Shown piece by piece: positions 1-9,178 of a DNA stretch of 64,000 nucleotides (within the stretch, counting starts at the first letter, position 1; each line of letters opens with the position of its first letter). A program made the translations under genes and the position numbers. Source of the stretch: Roseivirga echinicomitans (GTDB lineage Bacteria > Bacteroidota > Bacteroidia > Cytophagales > Cyclobacteriaceae); NCBI RefSeq assembly GCF_001592935.1, contig NZ_LRDB01000050.1:62001-126000 (forward strand), written 5' to 3'. Below the pieces are notes generated by a model. That model saw only the letters and a program-made list of their open reading frames with translations. It searched no databases and was not told where the DNA came from.

Positions 1-1
1 G

Positions 2-1900
2 CTAATGAATGAATCAAAAGCCATTCAATACTTTGGCAGTGCTAATGAGGCGCTTGGCAAGGTGGTTAAAGTGGGGCGTGTTGACTTGATCATTGATGGA
101 GTATATAAAGACCTCCCAAATACCACCTCGATCAAAGCTGAAATCATTGCGCTACTCACCACTGTGAATGCTTGGAGAGGGGAGAATGGCTTTAATCAGT
201 GGAGGGCCAGCTATGGAGACCAAACTTATTTTTTACTCAATAAAGGCGATCAAATAACAGAAGTGGAATCAAAACTCAATGACTTATATCAGGCCAATGC
301 TAAGATTGAGAGTATGTCTTTGACGCTTCAGCCATTAGCTGATGTACATTTCTCTTTGGATGTAACAGGACGAGTAACAGAAAAGACGGATCGTCAGTAC
401 ATTTTTATTTTCACACTAGTTGCTGCATTTATACTCATCTGCTCTGTGTTTAACTATATAAGTCTTGCACTTTCTCAATCTATTGAGAGAACTAAAGAAA
501 TTGGTGTAAGGAAGGTATCGGGTGCTAGGAATAAAGAGCTTTACACTCAATTTTTGATTGAGTCTGTCATTCAGGTGTTTTTCAGTTTCTTGGCCGCTAT
601 CATTTTGGTAGAATTATTACTTCCGCAACTGGAAAGCCTTATCGATAGAAGTTTGGCCATTAGTGTTTTTGAACAACCAGAGTTTTTATTCAAGGGCTTA
701 ATATTTTCTTTGATTATTGCCTGTCTGTGTGCTCTTTATCCTGCCTATTTAAGCACAAGGCTTAATGTGGTGAAGATTTTCAAAAACACTTCTAGTAATT
801 TCTCAACAAAGAGGCTTATAGGTGTTGTCAGCATTTTCCAAATCGTAGTATTCATCGTGCTTATTTGTGTTTCATTTACGGCCAATCGTCAGATGGATTT
901 TATGCGAAATGAAAACCTTGGTTTTGATAAAGACCAACAACTGATTTTGCACTTATCTCGAAAAGTAGGTGCGGAAGTATTTAAAAATGAGTTTCAATCT
1001 CTACCTGGAGTCAAGTCGGCTAGTTTAACAAGCTCAATACCAAGTAGGGTATCAGGATGGGGTAAATTCAGTGATTATGACTTTGGCTTTCATAATTTCG
1101 ATATTGACGAGGATTACCTTCAGACTTTAGGCATGTCTTTGATTGAAGGAAGAAATTTTGTTTTGGAAGATACCGATTCCTCAAGGGTAGTGATGATAAA
1201 TGAAACGGCTGTTCAAAAACTTGGCTTCAAAGGCTCAGCAATAGGAAAAACAATAAGACGAAATCAGGAGGACTTACGGATTGTAGGTGTTGTGAATGAT
1301 TTCCATTTTGTGTCTAAAAAAGAATCCGTTGAAGCTACATTATTTGAGCTTTTAGATAGAAATGCTTCGCTACTCGTCTTAAAGTTGGATAATGAAAGCA
1401 CCGTGTCCGTAGTGGATAACATCAAAGCCAAGTACTCAGACTTAACCAGTGGGGACCAAGCCAATTTCTTCTTTCTAGAAGACCAAATCAACGCCCAATA
1501 CAAACAAGAAAATGTAATGATTACCATGCTCAACACTTTTACAGTGATTGCAGCTTTGGTGGCTTTTATCGGCCTGTTCGGTATTGCAGGTTATTCAGTA
1601 AAACGTAGGTTAAAGGAAATGGGCATTCGTAAAGTGCTGGGAGCCGGTTTCTTCAGTATTCAAAAGGTGCTGAATGTTTCAAGTGTATGGAAACTACTGA
1701 TTGCGGTTATCATTTCAGTGCCAGTGGTTGTCTATTGGATGGACAATTGGCTTAGTTCTTTTGCTTATCGCATTGAAATGCCTGTCTTCCTAATCTTCGG
1801 AGCCATTGCCGTTGCCTCTGTTGTGATTTTCATTACTGTTTCCATTCACAGCATAAAAGCTTACTTAATTAACCCAGTGGAGATATTGAAAGACGAATGA
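2..1900 (+). CDS. ABC transporter permease, FtsX/MacB family (5' end cut by window edge)
   Basis: Inner-membrane permease of the MacB/FtsX type, which couples an ATPase to periplasmic work such as efflux or lipoprotein handling; the substrate is unknown. The readable part begins inside the first periplasmic MacB core domain (LMNESKAIQYFG resembles the usual INES..YFG motif), so the true start lies left of the window and the ATG at 5 is internal. Then come an FtsX domain (about residues 130-260, with EIGVRKVSGA), a membrane segment near 275-295, a second periplasmic domain (about 300-500) and a C-terminal FtsX domain (about 510-631, EMGIRKVLGA) ending in the typical NPVEILKDE. Full-length relatives are near 800 residues. 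A homologous permease follows 108 bp downstream. No ATPase gene is nearby; it may lie to the left. Confidence 0.9.
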   Translation, partial: LMNESKAIQYFGSANEALGKVVKVGRVDLIIDGVYKDLPNTTSIKAEIIALLTTVNAWRGENGFNQWRASYGDQTYFLLNKGDQITEVESKLNDLYQANAKIESMSLTLQPLADVHFSLDVTGRVTEKTDRQYIFIFTLVAAFILICSVFNYISLALSQSIERTKEIGVRKVSGARNKELYTQFLIESVIQVFFSFLAAIILVELLLPQLESLIDRSLAISVFEQPEFLFKGLIFSLIIACLCALYPAYLSTRLNVVKIFKNTSSNFSTKRLIGVVSIFQIVVFIVLICVSFTANRQMDFMRNENLGFDKDQQLILHLSRKVGAEVFKNEFQSLPGVKSASLTSSIPSRVSGWGKFSDYDFGFHNFDIDEDYLQTLGMSLIEGRNFVLEDTDSSRVVMINETAVQKLGFKGSAIGKTIRRNQEDLRIVGVVNDFHFVSKKESVEATLFELLDRNASLLVLKLDNESTVSVVDNIKAKYSDLTSGDQANFFFLEDQINAQYKQENVMITMLNTFTVIAALVAFIGLFGIAGYSVKRRLKEMGIRKVLGAGFFSIQKVLNVSSVWKLLIAVIISVPVVVYWMDNWLSSFAYRIEMPVFLIFGAIAVASVVIFITVSIHSIKAYLINPVEILKDE

Positions 1901-1933
1901 AGCAATGAATTAAGGGATTAATGAAATAAGGTT

Positions 1934-1954
1934 GGAAGACCGAAGACGGGAGTC
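1934..1954. repeat. Short intergenic repeat, copy 1
   Basis: The intergenic stretch carries CCGAAGACGGGAG (1940-1952), which recurs exactly at 4377-4389 after the next gene. Both copies sit just behind a permease gene and in front of a run of AT-rich words such as taactaataa. They lie outside any coding region, and the role is unknown. Confidence 0.5.
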
Positions 1955-2008
1955 AGAAGTGGTTTTTCGTTTTCACTAATGACCAATTAACTAATAAACC
2001 GACACGCT

Positions 2009-4363
2009 ATGCTACGAAACTATATAAAATCAGCTTTTACTAACCTAAAGAGAAACACTGGCTACACACTTTTAATGATCTTTTCATTGGCTTTGGGCAT
2101 GTACTGTTTTGTAATGGCAGGGCTCTATGTACGCTATGAATATTCCAGAAACCTCAATCACGCAAATGCAGATAGGGTGTATAGGGTTATGCTAGATTAT
2201 GAGCGATATCATCAATATATATCAGCGGATATGGTAGCAGAAATGCCAAATGTAAGCCCAGATATTGAGGCAGTCAACGTGATTAACTCCTATAACGGAG
2301 AAGTCTATTTAAGTAAGGATGAACAATCTTTCATCAGACAAGCAAAGGCCTTTTATACTGACGCCAATGTATTCGATGTATTTAGTTTTCCACTTAAATA
2401 TGGAAATCCTGAAAATGCCTTGGTGGGTACAGGTAAAATAGTGATTTCCAACTTTTTGTCAGAAAGGCTATTTCCAAATGAAAACCCAGTAGGCAAGGAA
2501 GTTTTGGTTCATGAAAAAGGAACGTTCTTAATTAGCGGAGTGCTTGAAGAAGTGTCTGAATTATCAATATTAAATCCTGGGATCTTCTTTTCAATGGATC
2601 AGTTTGTGGCGGACACTAAAGCCAGTGGTAATACAGATGCAATGCTAACGCATGTTTTGTTAAAAGAAGGAGCTGACCTTAATCGTTTTAAAGTGAGCTT
2701 GCTTAGGACTGCCCAAACTATGGCGCCTACGGAAGGATTGAAAGGTATATATACTGAAAAACTAGCGGACGCCTATTGGGGGAATTCTATCTATGATTAT
2801 GGTGCGCAGTACTATTCTCTTTTTGGGGCTTCCAAAAAAATGATAAAGACTGTATTATACGTTAGCATAGGCGTATTGCTTTGTGCCTTTTTGGGTTACG
2901 TAGCCATTGCGTTGAGTTTATCCTTAAAAAGGGCGAAAGAGGTAGGGGTTAGAAAGGTAAATGGTGCGAATGTTAGCACCATTCGAAGTCAATTCTTAGT
3001 TGAATCAGTAATTTATGCGGCAGTATCTTTACTGCTAACTGTTGTTGCTTTAGAGATTTCTGGGAAGTGGGTTTCCGATTTGCTTCAAGTACCTATTGGT
3101 CTGCGGATGGATCAACCTGAGGTGATTGTATTACTAATCGCATTTACACTTTTCACAGGTCTTATTGCGGGTTTATATCCTGCATTCATAGTTTCTAAAT
3201 TAAACCCTGTAAAAGTACTTTCTGGTTTTTCAAGTCCAACAGGTTCAGGCTTTGTGATGAAACGGGTTTTGCTTACAACGCAATTCGTGATTACCATCTG
3301 CTTGGTTTTCGGAGTTTATGTTCTGAAGCTTCAAGTTTCTGAAATGGCCCAATTCGATAATGGCTATACGACTGAGAACATCCTGTCTTTCGACAATACA
3401 AACCCAGAAATGAAGAAGAATAGCACAGTGCTTTTAGAGTCGTTGCGTTCAGTGTCTGGAGTGGTAGAAGTAGCCAAAGGTCCGTTTCCGCTTAATTTTA
3501 ATGGTTTTTCAAAAGTAAAGATTCAAATAGGGGATAGCCTTATTCAAGATAATCCTTCTAGAATATTTGTGTCGGAAAACTTCTTTGAGACTATGGAGAT
3601 TAAGCTTCTAGAAGGAGGTTCTTTCAATGGAGTATCAGATGAAAGTTCTTGTTTAATTAATGAGAGTTTTGTGGCTCAACATGGCTTAGTAAATCCATTA
3701 GGAATGACTTTGAGTGTTGATGGAAAGCCAAGAATAGTCATTGGCGTAGTGAGTAATTACGCAGACTGGGGTGTGAGTAACCCAACTCCGATGAGCCATG
3801 TGTTTTTACCCGCTGTTGACACGAAGTTCCATAGTTATTTACTGAAGATTTCTGACAATAATCAGGCTTCAGTTATGGCACAGTTAGAAGCGGTTTGGGA
3901 AACTTTTGACCCAGTTAAAGACTCGCGTATCTATGCATTAAGTGATAGGGTACAAGGTTCCGTTCAGAAGGTATCTAAAATCTCAACGCTCTTTAGCATT
4001 TTGGCGGGAGTAGTGCTTCTGCTTTCCTTTATGAACCTTTTCGGGATGGCTATTATGTTTGCTAATTCCAAGATGAAAGCAGTGAGTATTCGTAAAATTC
4101 TAGGGGCAAGTGTTCCTGAATTACTGGGAAGGTTGTCACTTCCTTTTCTCTATAGCCTTATCATCGCTTTACTGATTGCTTTACCTATTGGCTATTATTT
4201 GATGGAACAATACCTGCAAGACTATGCGGTGAGAATAAGTCTTAATGCCAGTCAAGGCCTTATCGCTGGTGTCTTTATGATTGTACTGCTATTCGTAGTT
4301 ATCGGCTTTAAAATGCTTCAGTTTAGCAAAACCAATCCGGTTGAGGTATTGAGGAAGGAATAA
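2009..4363 (+). CDS. ABC transporter permease, FtsX/MacB family
   Basis: A full-length (784 aa) inner-membrane permease of the MacB/FtsX type. Order of domains: N-terminal membrane segment (about 20-40), periplasmic MacB core (about 45-270), FtsX domain with three membrane segments (about 285-400, carrying EVGVRKVNGAN), a further membrane segment near 425, a second periplasmic domain (about 450-650), and a C-terminal FtsX domain (about 665-780, SIRKILGAS) ending in NPVEVLRKE. This duplicated architecture is typical of the Bacteroidota branch, where such permeases come in tandem paralogues. It is a paralogue of the preceding gene. The substrate cannot be read from sequence. A strong hairpin terminator follows at 4435. 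Confidence 0.92.
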   Translation: MLRNYIKSAFTNLKRNTGYTLLMIFSLALGMYCFVMAGLYVRYEYSRNLNHANADRVYRVMLDYERYHQYISADMVAEMPNVSPDIEAVNVINSYNGEVYLSKDEQSFIRQAKAFYTDANVFDVFSFPLKYGNPENALVGTGKIVISNFLSERLFPNENPVGKEVLVHEKGTFLISGVLEEVSELSILNPGIFFSMDQFVADTKASGNTDAMLTHVLLKEGADLNRFKVSLLRTAQTMAPTEGLKGIYTEKLADAYWGNSIYDYGAQYYSLFGASKKMIKTVLYVSIGVLLCAFLGYVAIALSLSLKRAKEVGVRKVNGANVSTIRSQFLVESVIYAAVSLLLTVVALEISGKWVSDLLQVPIGLRMDQPEVIVLLIAFTLFTGLIAGLYPAFIVSKLNPVKVLSGFSSPTGSGFVMKRVLLTTQFVITICLVFGVYVLKLQVSEMAQFDNGYTTENILSFDNTNPEMKKNSTVLLESLRSVSGVVEVAKGPFPLNFNGFSKVKIQIGDSLIQDNPSRIFVSENFFETMEIKLLEGGSFNGVSDESSCLINESFVAQHGLVNPLGMTLSVDGKPRIVIGVVSNYADWGVSNPTPMSHVFLPAVDTKFHSYLLKISDNNQASVMAQLEAVWETFDPVKDSRIYALSDRVQGSVQKVSKISTLFSILAGVVLLLSFMNLFGMAIMFANSKMKAVSIRKILGASVPELLGRLSLPFLYSLIIALLIALPIGYYLMEQYLQDYAVRISLNASQGLIAGVFMIVLLFVVIGFKMLQFSKTNPVEVLRKE

Positions 4364-4370
4364 AAAAGCT

Positions 4371-4392
4371 GAAAGTCCGAAGACGGGAGCCC
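4371..4392. repeat. Short intergenic repeat, copy 2
   Basis: Second copy of the CCGAAGACGGGAG word (4377-4389), directly after the stop codon of the permease gene and followed by taactaataactaataac-like sequence, as in copy 1 at 1934-1954. Confidence 0.5.
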
Positions 4393-4434
4393 ACTCTTAA
4401 CTAATAACTAATAACCCATAACTCAATAGGACAT

Positions 4435-4467
4435 AAAAAAAGCGACTATCACTAGTCGCTTTTTTTA
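4435..4467. terminator. Bidirectional intrinsic terminator
   Basis: Perfect 8-bp stem AGCGACTA/TAGTCGCT (4441-4448 and 4453-4460) with loop TCAC, flanked by six A on the left and a T run on the right. It can stop transcription from both converging genes (permease on plus, amidohydrolase operon on minus). Confidence 0.9.
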
Positions 4468-4484
4468 TGGTATTAGAAATAAGA

Positions 4485-5810
4485 TTATTTCTTAATGATT
4501 TTAAGCGCAGGGTCATTCTTTTTAACACCTGGAGTTCTATCTAAGAATTCGTCAAACAATCTGATTTGCTGAGAAGTCATTGGTACTTTATAACCGTCAA
4601 TGAATAAGTCAGTAATCTTAGTAGCAGTTTCAAATGGATCGCCAGTAGAAATAAACACGTTTGCTTTCTTTCCTACTTCAATTGATCCGATACTATTAGA
4701 AACGCCTAAAATCTCAGCAGCATTGATAGTAATGGCTTTCAATGCTTCTTCTCTACCCATTCCGTATGAAGCTGCGAAGCCTGCATGGTAAGGTAAGTTT
4801 CTAACATTTTCAGTATCACCAGTACGCAAGGCTACTTTAACACCTGCAGCGCTCATGATTCCTGGGTTTGCATAAGCTGCATCATATTTATCAGAACCAC
4901 GCGTTGGAATAGCTTGAATAGGGCCAGCAATTACAGGAAGCTTAGACTTAGCAATTTCATCGGCTACTCTCCAGCCTTCAGAAACACCAGTGATAACAAC
5001 ATCTTTGTAACCTCTAGATTTTACCCAATCAATAACTGCAAGGATATCCTTTGCAGCATTAGCTTCGATGAAAAGTTTCATCTCACCTTTAACAACAGGT
5101 ACCAAAGCTTCGATTTCAGGGTAGTTTCTTACATCATCTGAATTCTCAATTTTAGCATAAAGCTCTGCTTTGTCCCAAGCATCGTTTACTTGCTTTAAAG
5201 CTCTTTCAGTAGCTTTTGCTTGCTCTTCAGGAGATCTTCTTCTGAAACGACCTCCACCAGCGGTAGAAGGGAAGTTCATGATGATTCCTTTTGCGCCAGC
5301 GAACATTTGATCTGGAGTGTAACCAAACAAGTTAATTGCAGCCGCTGTTCCTGGTAGGAATCCTCCGCTAGGAGTAGTCCATACTGTAGTAACACCACTT
5401 ACACGGGTTACTGGAATAACAGCTGAATTTGGGTTAACCGCAGTTAAGGCTTGCATTTGAGGTGTTAAAGCTCCGCTTTCGCTAAAATCTTGTGACACAT
5501 CAATACTACCGATTTCTGATAAACCTACTTTAGTACCAGAATCAATCATGCCTGGGTAAATTTCTTTTCCCTTGCAGTCAATTACTTCAGCATCATCTGG
5601 AATTCTAACATTGGCGCCAACAGCTTCGATAATGCCATTGTTAATAATCAAAGTACCGTTCTCAATAATACCGTTGGTTACAGTATAGATCTTGGCATTT
5701 GTAAGCGCGAATTTACCCGCTCGGGCTTTCATTACTTGGTCGTCTTCTTGCCCAAAAGAAAGAAGTGGAACCATTAAAGCGATTATGAGTATTTGGAATA
5801 TTCTTTTCAT
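4485..5810 (-). CDS. Secreted amidohydrolase-superfamily protein lacking the HxH metal motif
   Basis: A 441-aa exported protein with a signal peptide (MKRIFQILIIALMVPLLSFGQ). It has the two-part amidohydrolase layout: an N-terminal beta-sandwich start (FALTNAKIYTVTNG.IENGTLIINNG), the fold-typical YPGMIDSG turn, and a C-terminal TINAAEILGVSNSIGSIEVGKKANVFI segment. In active relatives the turn reads PG(L/I)IDxHxH; here the two histidines are absent (PGMIDSGTKVGL), and the later His and Asp ligands are not recognisable either (TGDTENVRN in the Asp region). I infer a non-catalytic or altered member. It is the last gene of a three-gene operon, 9 bp after the catalytic-looking paralogue, with which it may form a complex. 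No frameshift is visible. Confidence 0.85.
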   Translation of the reverse strand: MKRIFQILIIALMVPLLSFGQEDDQVMKARAGKFALTNAKIYTVTNGIIENGTLIINNGIIEAVGANVRIPDDAEVIDCKGKEIYPGMIDSGTKVGLSEIGSIDVSQDFSESGALTPQMQALTAVNPNSAVIPVTRVSGVTTVWTTPSGGFLPGTAAAINLFGYTPDQMFAGAKGIIMNFPSTAGGGRFRRRSPEEQAKATERALKQVNDAWDKAELYAKIENSDDVRNYPEIEALVPVVKGEMKLFIEANAAKDILAVIDWVKSRGYKDVVITGVSEGWRVADEIAKSKLPVIAGPIQAIPTRGSDKYDAAYANPGIMSAAGVKVALRTGDTENVRNLPYHAGFAASYGMGREEALKAITINAAEILGVSNSIGSIEVGKKANVFISTGDPFETATKITDLFIDGYKVPMTSQQIRLFDEFLDRTPGVKKNDPALKIIKK

Positions 5811-5819
5811 AGCTACTTT

Positions 5820-7184
5820 CTATTTTTTGTTGGAGAATAATGCCTCGAAACTAACTACACCTTCTTCCATGCATCTGTCTTCATCAAGACGATTGAAAAT
5901 AGTGATATTTTCAACAGACTCTTCAGGGTTAACATAGATACGCTGGTCAGCTATATCATTGGCTCTATCAAAGTATTTTACACCATCCACGAAAGTCATT
6001 ACTGGAATAGCATAAACAGATAGGGGATGACCCTCAAAGATTGCGATATCAGCATCTTTTCCTACTTCAATTGAACCAACTCTGTTGTCGATACCTAATT
6101 GTTTGGCAGGGTTTAATGTGATTAAAGAAAGGGCTTCATCATCGCTTAAGTCACCATATTTCTGCGTTTTAGCAGCTTCATGGAATAAGTGACGAATCAA
6201 TTCGCCAGAATCAGAGTTGATAGAAGTCAACACGCCATTTCTTGTAAGAATAGTAGCGTTGTAGGCTGTCGACCAGTATACTTCTAATTTATATGCCCAC
6301 CAGTCAGCAAAAACTGAAGCGCTTGCTCCAAATTCAGCCAATTCAGAAGCTACTTTGTACGCTTCGTTTGCATGTTGGAAGGTGAGTTTCTTGATTCCGA
6401 AATCAGTGAAAACTTTCAACAACATGTAAATCTCATCCGCACGGTAAGAGTGGCAATGCACCAAAACTTTACCATCAAGAATATCAACCAAAGTCTCCAT
6501 TCTTAAATCATATTCTGGAGCTACTTTTCTTGGGTTTTTGTCTGCTTTGTAAGCAGCCCATGTAGATCTGTAAGCAATAGCATCGTTAAATGAATTTCTC
6601 AACATAGCCTCAACGCCCATACGGCTTGAAGGCTGAATGCCACGAGAACGACCACCTCTAGTTGGGTTTTCACCCAAAGCGAATTTAATTGTTCTTGGAG
6701 CATCTTCGAACTTCAATTCCTCAGGATTAGAAGTTCCATAACGAAGTTTTAAGGTTTCGCTTTCTCCACCAATTACGTTAGCAGAACCGTGAAGTGCGTG
6801 CGTAGAAGTTACACCTCCAGCCAATGCTCTATAAATAGAAACATCAAATGGATCAATAACATCGCCCATGTTTACTTCAGCTGTTACTTGGCTTGTGCCT
6901 TCGTTAACAGAGCTAAGAGCAATATGCGAGTGTGCATCGATAATTCCAGGCATAATGAACTTACCTGTAGCGTCAACCTCTTGAACTCCATTGGGAGCTT
7001 TAAGATTTTTTCCAATTCTAGAGATCTTGCCGTCTTTAATGAGAACGTCTGTATTGTCCAAAGTTCCTTTGGTAATGGTCAAAACGGTTCCATTCTTAAT
7101 CAGCACATCTCCTTTCTTTACCTGAGCTTTTGCAACAAAGCCAGTAAAGAGAATAAGTGTTAGTATTAAAATATTCTTTTTCAT
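5820..7184 (-). CDS. Secreted amidohydrolase (imidazolonepropionase-like) with intact metal ligands
   Basis: A 454-aa exported metal-dependent hydrolase of the amidohydrolase superfamily, with a signal peptide (MKKNILILTLILFTGFVAKAQ). Metal ligands are visible in order: HSH in PGIIDAHSH, a later His in VLVHCHSYRADE, another in FQHANEAY, and Asp in INSDSGE. The C-terminal NPAKQLGIDNRVGSIEVGKDADIAIF segment is the superfamily hallmark. The natural substrate is unknown; relatives act on peptide-like or cyclic amide substrates. It is the middle gene of an operon, 11 bp after the upstream gene and 9 bp before the next. Of the three paralogues only this one keeps the active-site set. Confidence 0.9.
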   Translation of the reverse strand: MKKNILILTLILFTGFVAKAQVKKGDVLIKNGTVLTITKGTLDNTDVLIKDGKISRIGKNLKAPNGVQEVDATGKFIMPGIIDAHSHIALSSVNEGTSQVTAEVNMGDVIDPFDVSIYRALAGGVTSTHALHGSANVIGGESETLKLRYGTSNPEELKFEDAPRTIKFALGENPTRGGRSRGIQPSSRMGVEAMLRNSFNDAIAYRSTWAAYKADKNPRKVAPEYDLRMETLVDILDGKVLVHCHSYRADEIYMLLKVFTDFGIKKLTFQHANEAYKVASELAEFGASASVFADWWAYKLEVYWSTAYNATILTRNGVLTSINSDSGELIRHLFHEAAKTQKYGDLSDDEALSLITLNPAKQLGIDNRVGSIEVGKDADIAIFEGHPLSVYAIPVMTFVDGVKYFDRANDIADQRIYVNPEESVENITIFNRLDEDRCMEEGVVSFEALFSNKK

Positions 7185-7195
7185 GTTTTCAGATT

Positions 7196-8896
7196 TTATT
7201 GGCCGTCTTTAGTAGCACTCATCGGAGTAGAGAAATTGAAAGCAGAAACTGTAACCTCTGCATCGTATTGGTTGCCAGTAACGGTTCCAGAAACAACTAA
7301 TTCAACAGATTGACCTCCTGCATCTATCATAAAGATGAAGCTAAGTGTGCCATTGGCAAAAACTATTTCTTGCATGTTGGCATCAGGGGCACCGTCATTG
7401 CTGGTCATTGAGCCAGTATATGTACCGCCATCTTTAGCGAAAGTCATTTTACCAGTAGAGGCACCTTGAGGTGTTTCGAAGTTATAAGACCAAGTCCCAA
7501 CAATTGGGTCATTTCCAGCAGCAGCAGACCCTGCTCTGTTACCATTTCCTGCTGCACTTTTCTCTTTGATTTCGAAGTCATACTTATCACCATCCACAAA
7601 CATGAACTTGATTTGAGAATCTTTAGTGAAGTAAGGAGCATTGCTCACCATAATGTTGGCAATTTTACCAGTTTCTACAGTTCCTGTGATCTTATCAATT
7701 CCCAAAATGCCAGCAGCATTTGTGGTAAGGGCAGCAAGAGCATCAGTTTCACTTAAGCCATTTTCTATCATGGTCAATAAGTTGGCCTTTACTTTAGTGC
7801 TTGTCACATCAAGTGAAGAAAAACCAAATTTCACACCTGAAGTGGCAAGAGAAGCAGCTTGGCCTACGTATTTTTTGTAGAAGTCTACTTTTCTAGCTTC
7901 TAACCTTTTGGTTTCTTCTGTCATCTCATCTAAATCTTTTCCTTTCGCTTCTTTCGGAGCATCAGGTAAATCTAGAGACAAGAATACACCTGTACCGTTG
8001 TCTTTGAACATTTGACCTAAATCCCATGCTTGTTTTACATTACCAACCATCAATTTAAAACCTAAGTCTTTTTGTAACCTAATGGCTCTCTGAACTTCAA
8101 GAACACTAGATACATCAAACATTACTGATTGTTGTTTTGTAACAACAGGGAAGAAAGCCTCAGTCACTCTGTCTCTTTCTGGTCTTTCAATACCACTTGG
8201 GTTTTGAGCATATGAATCATAATGCTTTTTGTTGTTTTCAGCATTACGATAAAGGTTTCTCCATTTGGCCATAATTCCCAATACATTGCCTGGGTAAGCA
8301 CCTGGAGCACCTGCGAATTGGGTGAACATAGAGATATCTTTAGATAGCACAAGCTCATCAGCGTGTTTTTTATCTCCTAAAAGGATGATAGAACCTGAGC
8401 CAGGAAGCATTCTTCCGAAAGGCACAGAGTGAGAAACTCCGAATCCTTCTTTTCTCAATGAAGCGATTGTGTTGCTTTCAATGTCCAATTGATCCAAAAG
8501 ACTATGCTCTGGAGTTATTCCTGCATAATCGTTTGGAGGATCTGGGCTGAAAAGGTTATTTGGGCGAGGCATGTTTTCAGGGCGTTTTGCACCTGTGTTA
8601 GACAAACCGTCAATAAAGGCAGCATAAACAAACATGTCCTTGCCGTCAATTACTTGAGCATTTTTAGGTACCGTTACATTGGTGCCTACGGCCTGAATTA
8701 GGCCATTTTTAATCACTACGGTTGCTCCTTTTAACTCCTTACCAGGTGCTTGAATCACCGTTGCATTGGTGATGGCGAAGGTTCGGGTTACTGCTGATTC
8801 TCCGGATGGATCACTTTGAGCATTTAAGCCAATTGTGCTTACCGTTAGCAGCATAAGGAAAACCGCGCGAATGGTTTTCGTAAGTAGTAGTTTCAT
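7196..8896 (-). CDS. Secreted amidohydrolase-superfamily protein without HxH, with extra C-terminal domain
   Basis: A 566-aa exported protein and the first gene of the three-gene operon. The signal peptide ends near LNAQSD. The amidohydrolase-type N-terminal sandwich (TFAITNATVIQAPGKELKGATVVIKNG) and the C-terminal TTNAAGILGIDKITGTVETGKIANIMV segment are clear. Where active enzymes read PGxIDxHxH this protein reads YAAFIDGLSNTG, and no later His/Asp ligands are evident. After about residue 455 there is a low-complexity linker rich in Ala/Gly/Asn and a roughly 100-residue beta-rich domain starting PIVGTWSYNF, like small lipocalin-like domains attached to secreted Bacteroidota proteins. Probably non-catalytic; it might bind substrate or partner the middle gene's enzyme. 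Confidence 0.83.
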   Translation of the reverse strand: MKLLLTKTIRAVFLMLLTVSTIGLNAQSDPSGESAVTRTFAITNATVIQAPGKELKGATVVIKNGLIQAVGTNVTVPKNAQVIDGKDMFVYAAFIDGLSNTGAKRPENMPRPNNLFSPDPPNDYAGITPEHSLLDQLDIESNTIASLRKEGFGVSHSVPFGRMLPGSGSIILLGDKKHADELVLSKDISMFTQFAGAPGAYPGNVLGIMAKWRNLYRNAENNKKHYDSYAQNPSGIERPERDRVTEAFFPVVTKQQSVMFDVSSVLEVQRAIRLQKDLGFKLMVGNVKQAWDLGQMFKDNGTGVFLSLDLPDAPKEAKGKDLDEMTEETKRLEARKVDFYKKYVGQAASLATSGVKFGFSSLDVTSTKVKANLLTMIENGLSETDALAALTTNAAGILGIDKITGTVETGKIANIMVSNAPYFTKDSQIKFMFVDGDKYDFEIKEKSAAGNGNRAGSAAAGNDPIVGTWSYNFETPQGASTGKMTFAKDGGTYTGSMTSNDGAPDANMQEIVFANGTLSFIFMIDAGGQSVELVVSGTVTGNQYDAEVTVSAFNFSTPMSATKDGQ

Positions 8897-8964
8897 TCTT
8901 AGCGCTTTGAATTGTTGAAAATTAAAAACCTAATATATAAGAAACTACGGCACTTTTTCAAAGC

Positions 8965-8972
8965 CAAATATA
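8965..8972 (-). promoter_or_regulatory. Predicted -7 element for the amidohydrolase operon
   Basis: Read on the minus strand the site is TATATTTG, an exact match to the Bacteroidota -7 consensus TAnnTTTG, about 70 bases before the start codon at 8896. A TTG lies upstream (8990-8988) but only 15 bases away, shorter than the usual spacer, so the -33 part is uncertain. The rest of the gap 8897-9116 shows nothing else I can name. Confidence 0.4.
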
Positions 8973-9116
8973 GGAGTGGTAAGATTCCAATTCGAAGACA
9001 TCCATAATTATCATTATTCTTCAATTGGAGGCGTATATCAGTTGAAACTCAGAGTTATTACTAACTATTTAGTGATAGGACTTACTTTGAAAACCCTTTC
9101 AAAATTTAGTTGGAAT

Positions 9117-9157
9117 AAAAAAAAATGCCCACCCAAATTTTCTGAGTAGGCATTTTT
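9117..9157. terminator. Intrinsic terminator behind the OmpA-like gene
   Basis: Stem AATGCC/GGCATT extended past one mismatch by AC/GT, with nine A on the left and a T run on the right. On the minus strand it lies just after the stop of the gene at 9179-10465. Confidence 0.75.
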
Positions 9158-9178
9158 AAGACTTTATAGTTCTTATGA

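Noticed and set aside
7444-7880. Several 65-96 codon frames on either strand inside the amidohydrolase genes
   Set aside because: They are shadows of the larger genes with amino acid compositions typical of out-of-frame reading.
4485-8896. The HxH-less amidohydrolases as pseudogenes or frameshifted pieces of one long gene
   Set aside because: Each has its own signal peptide, start and stop, uninterrupted frame and full domain ends, so they are intact genes.
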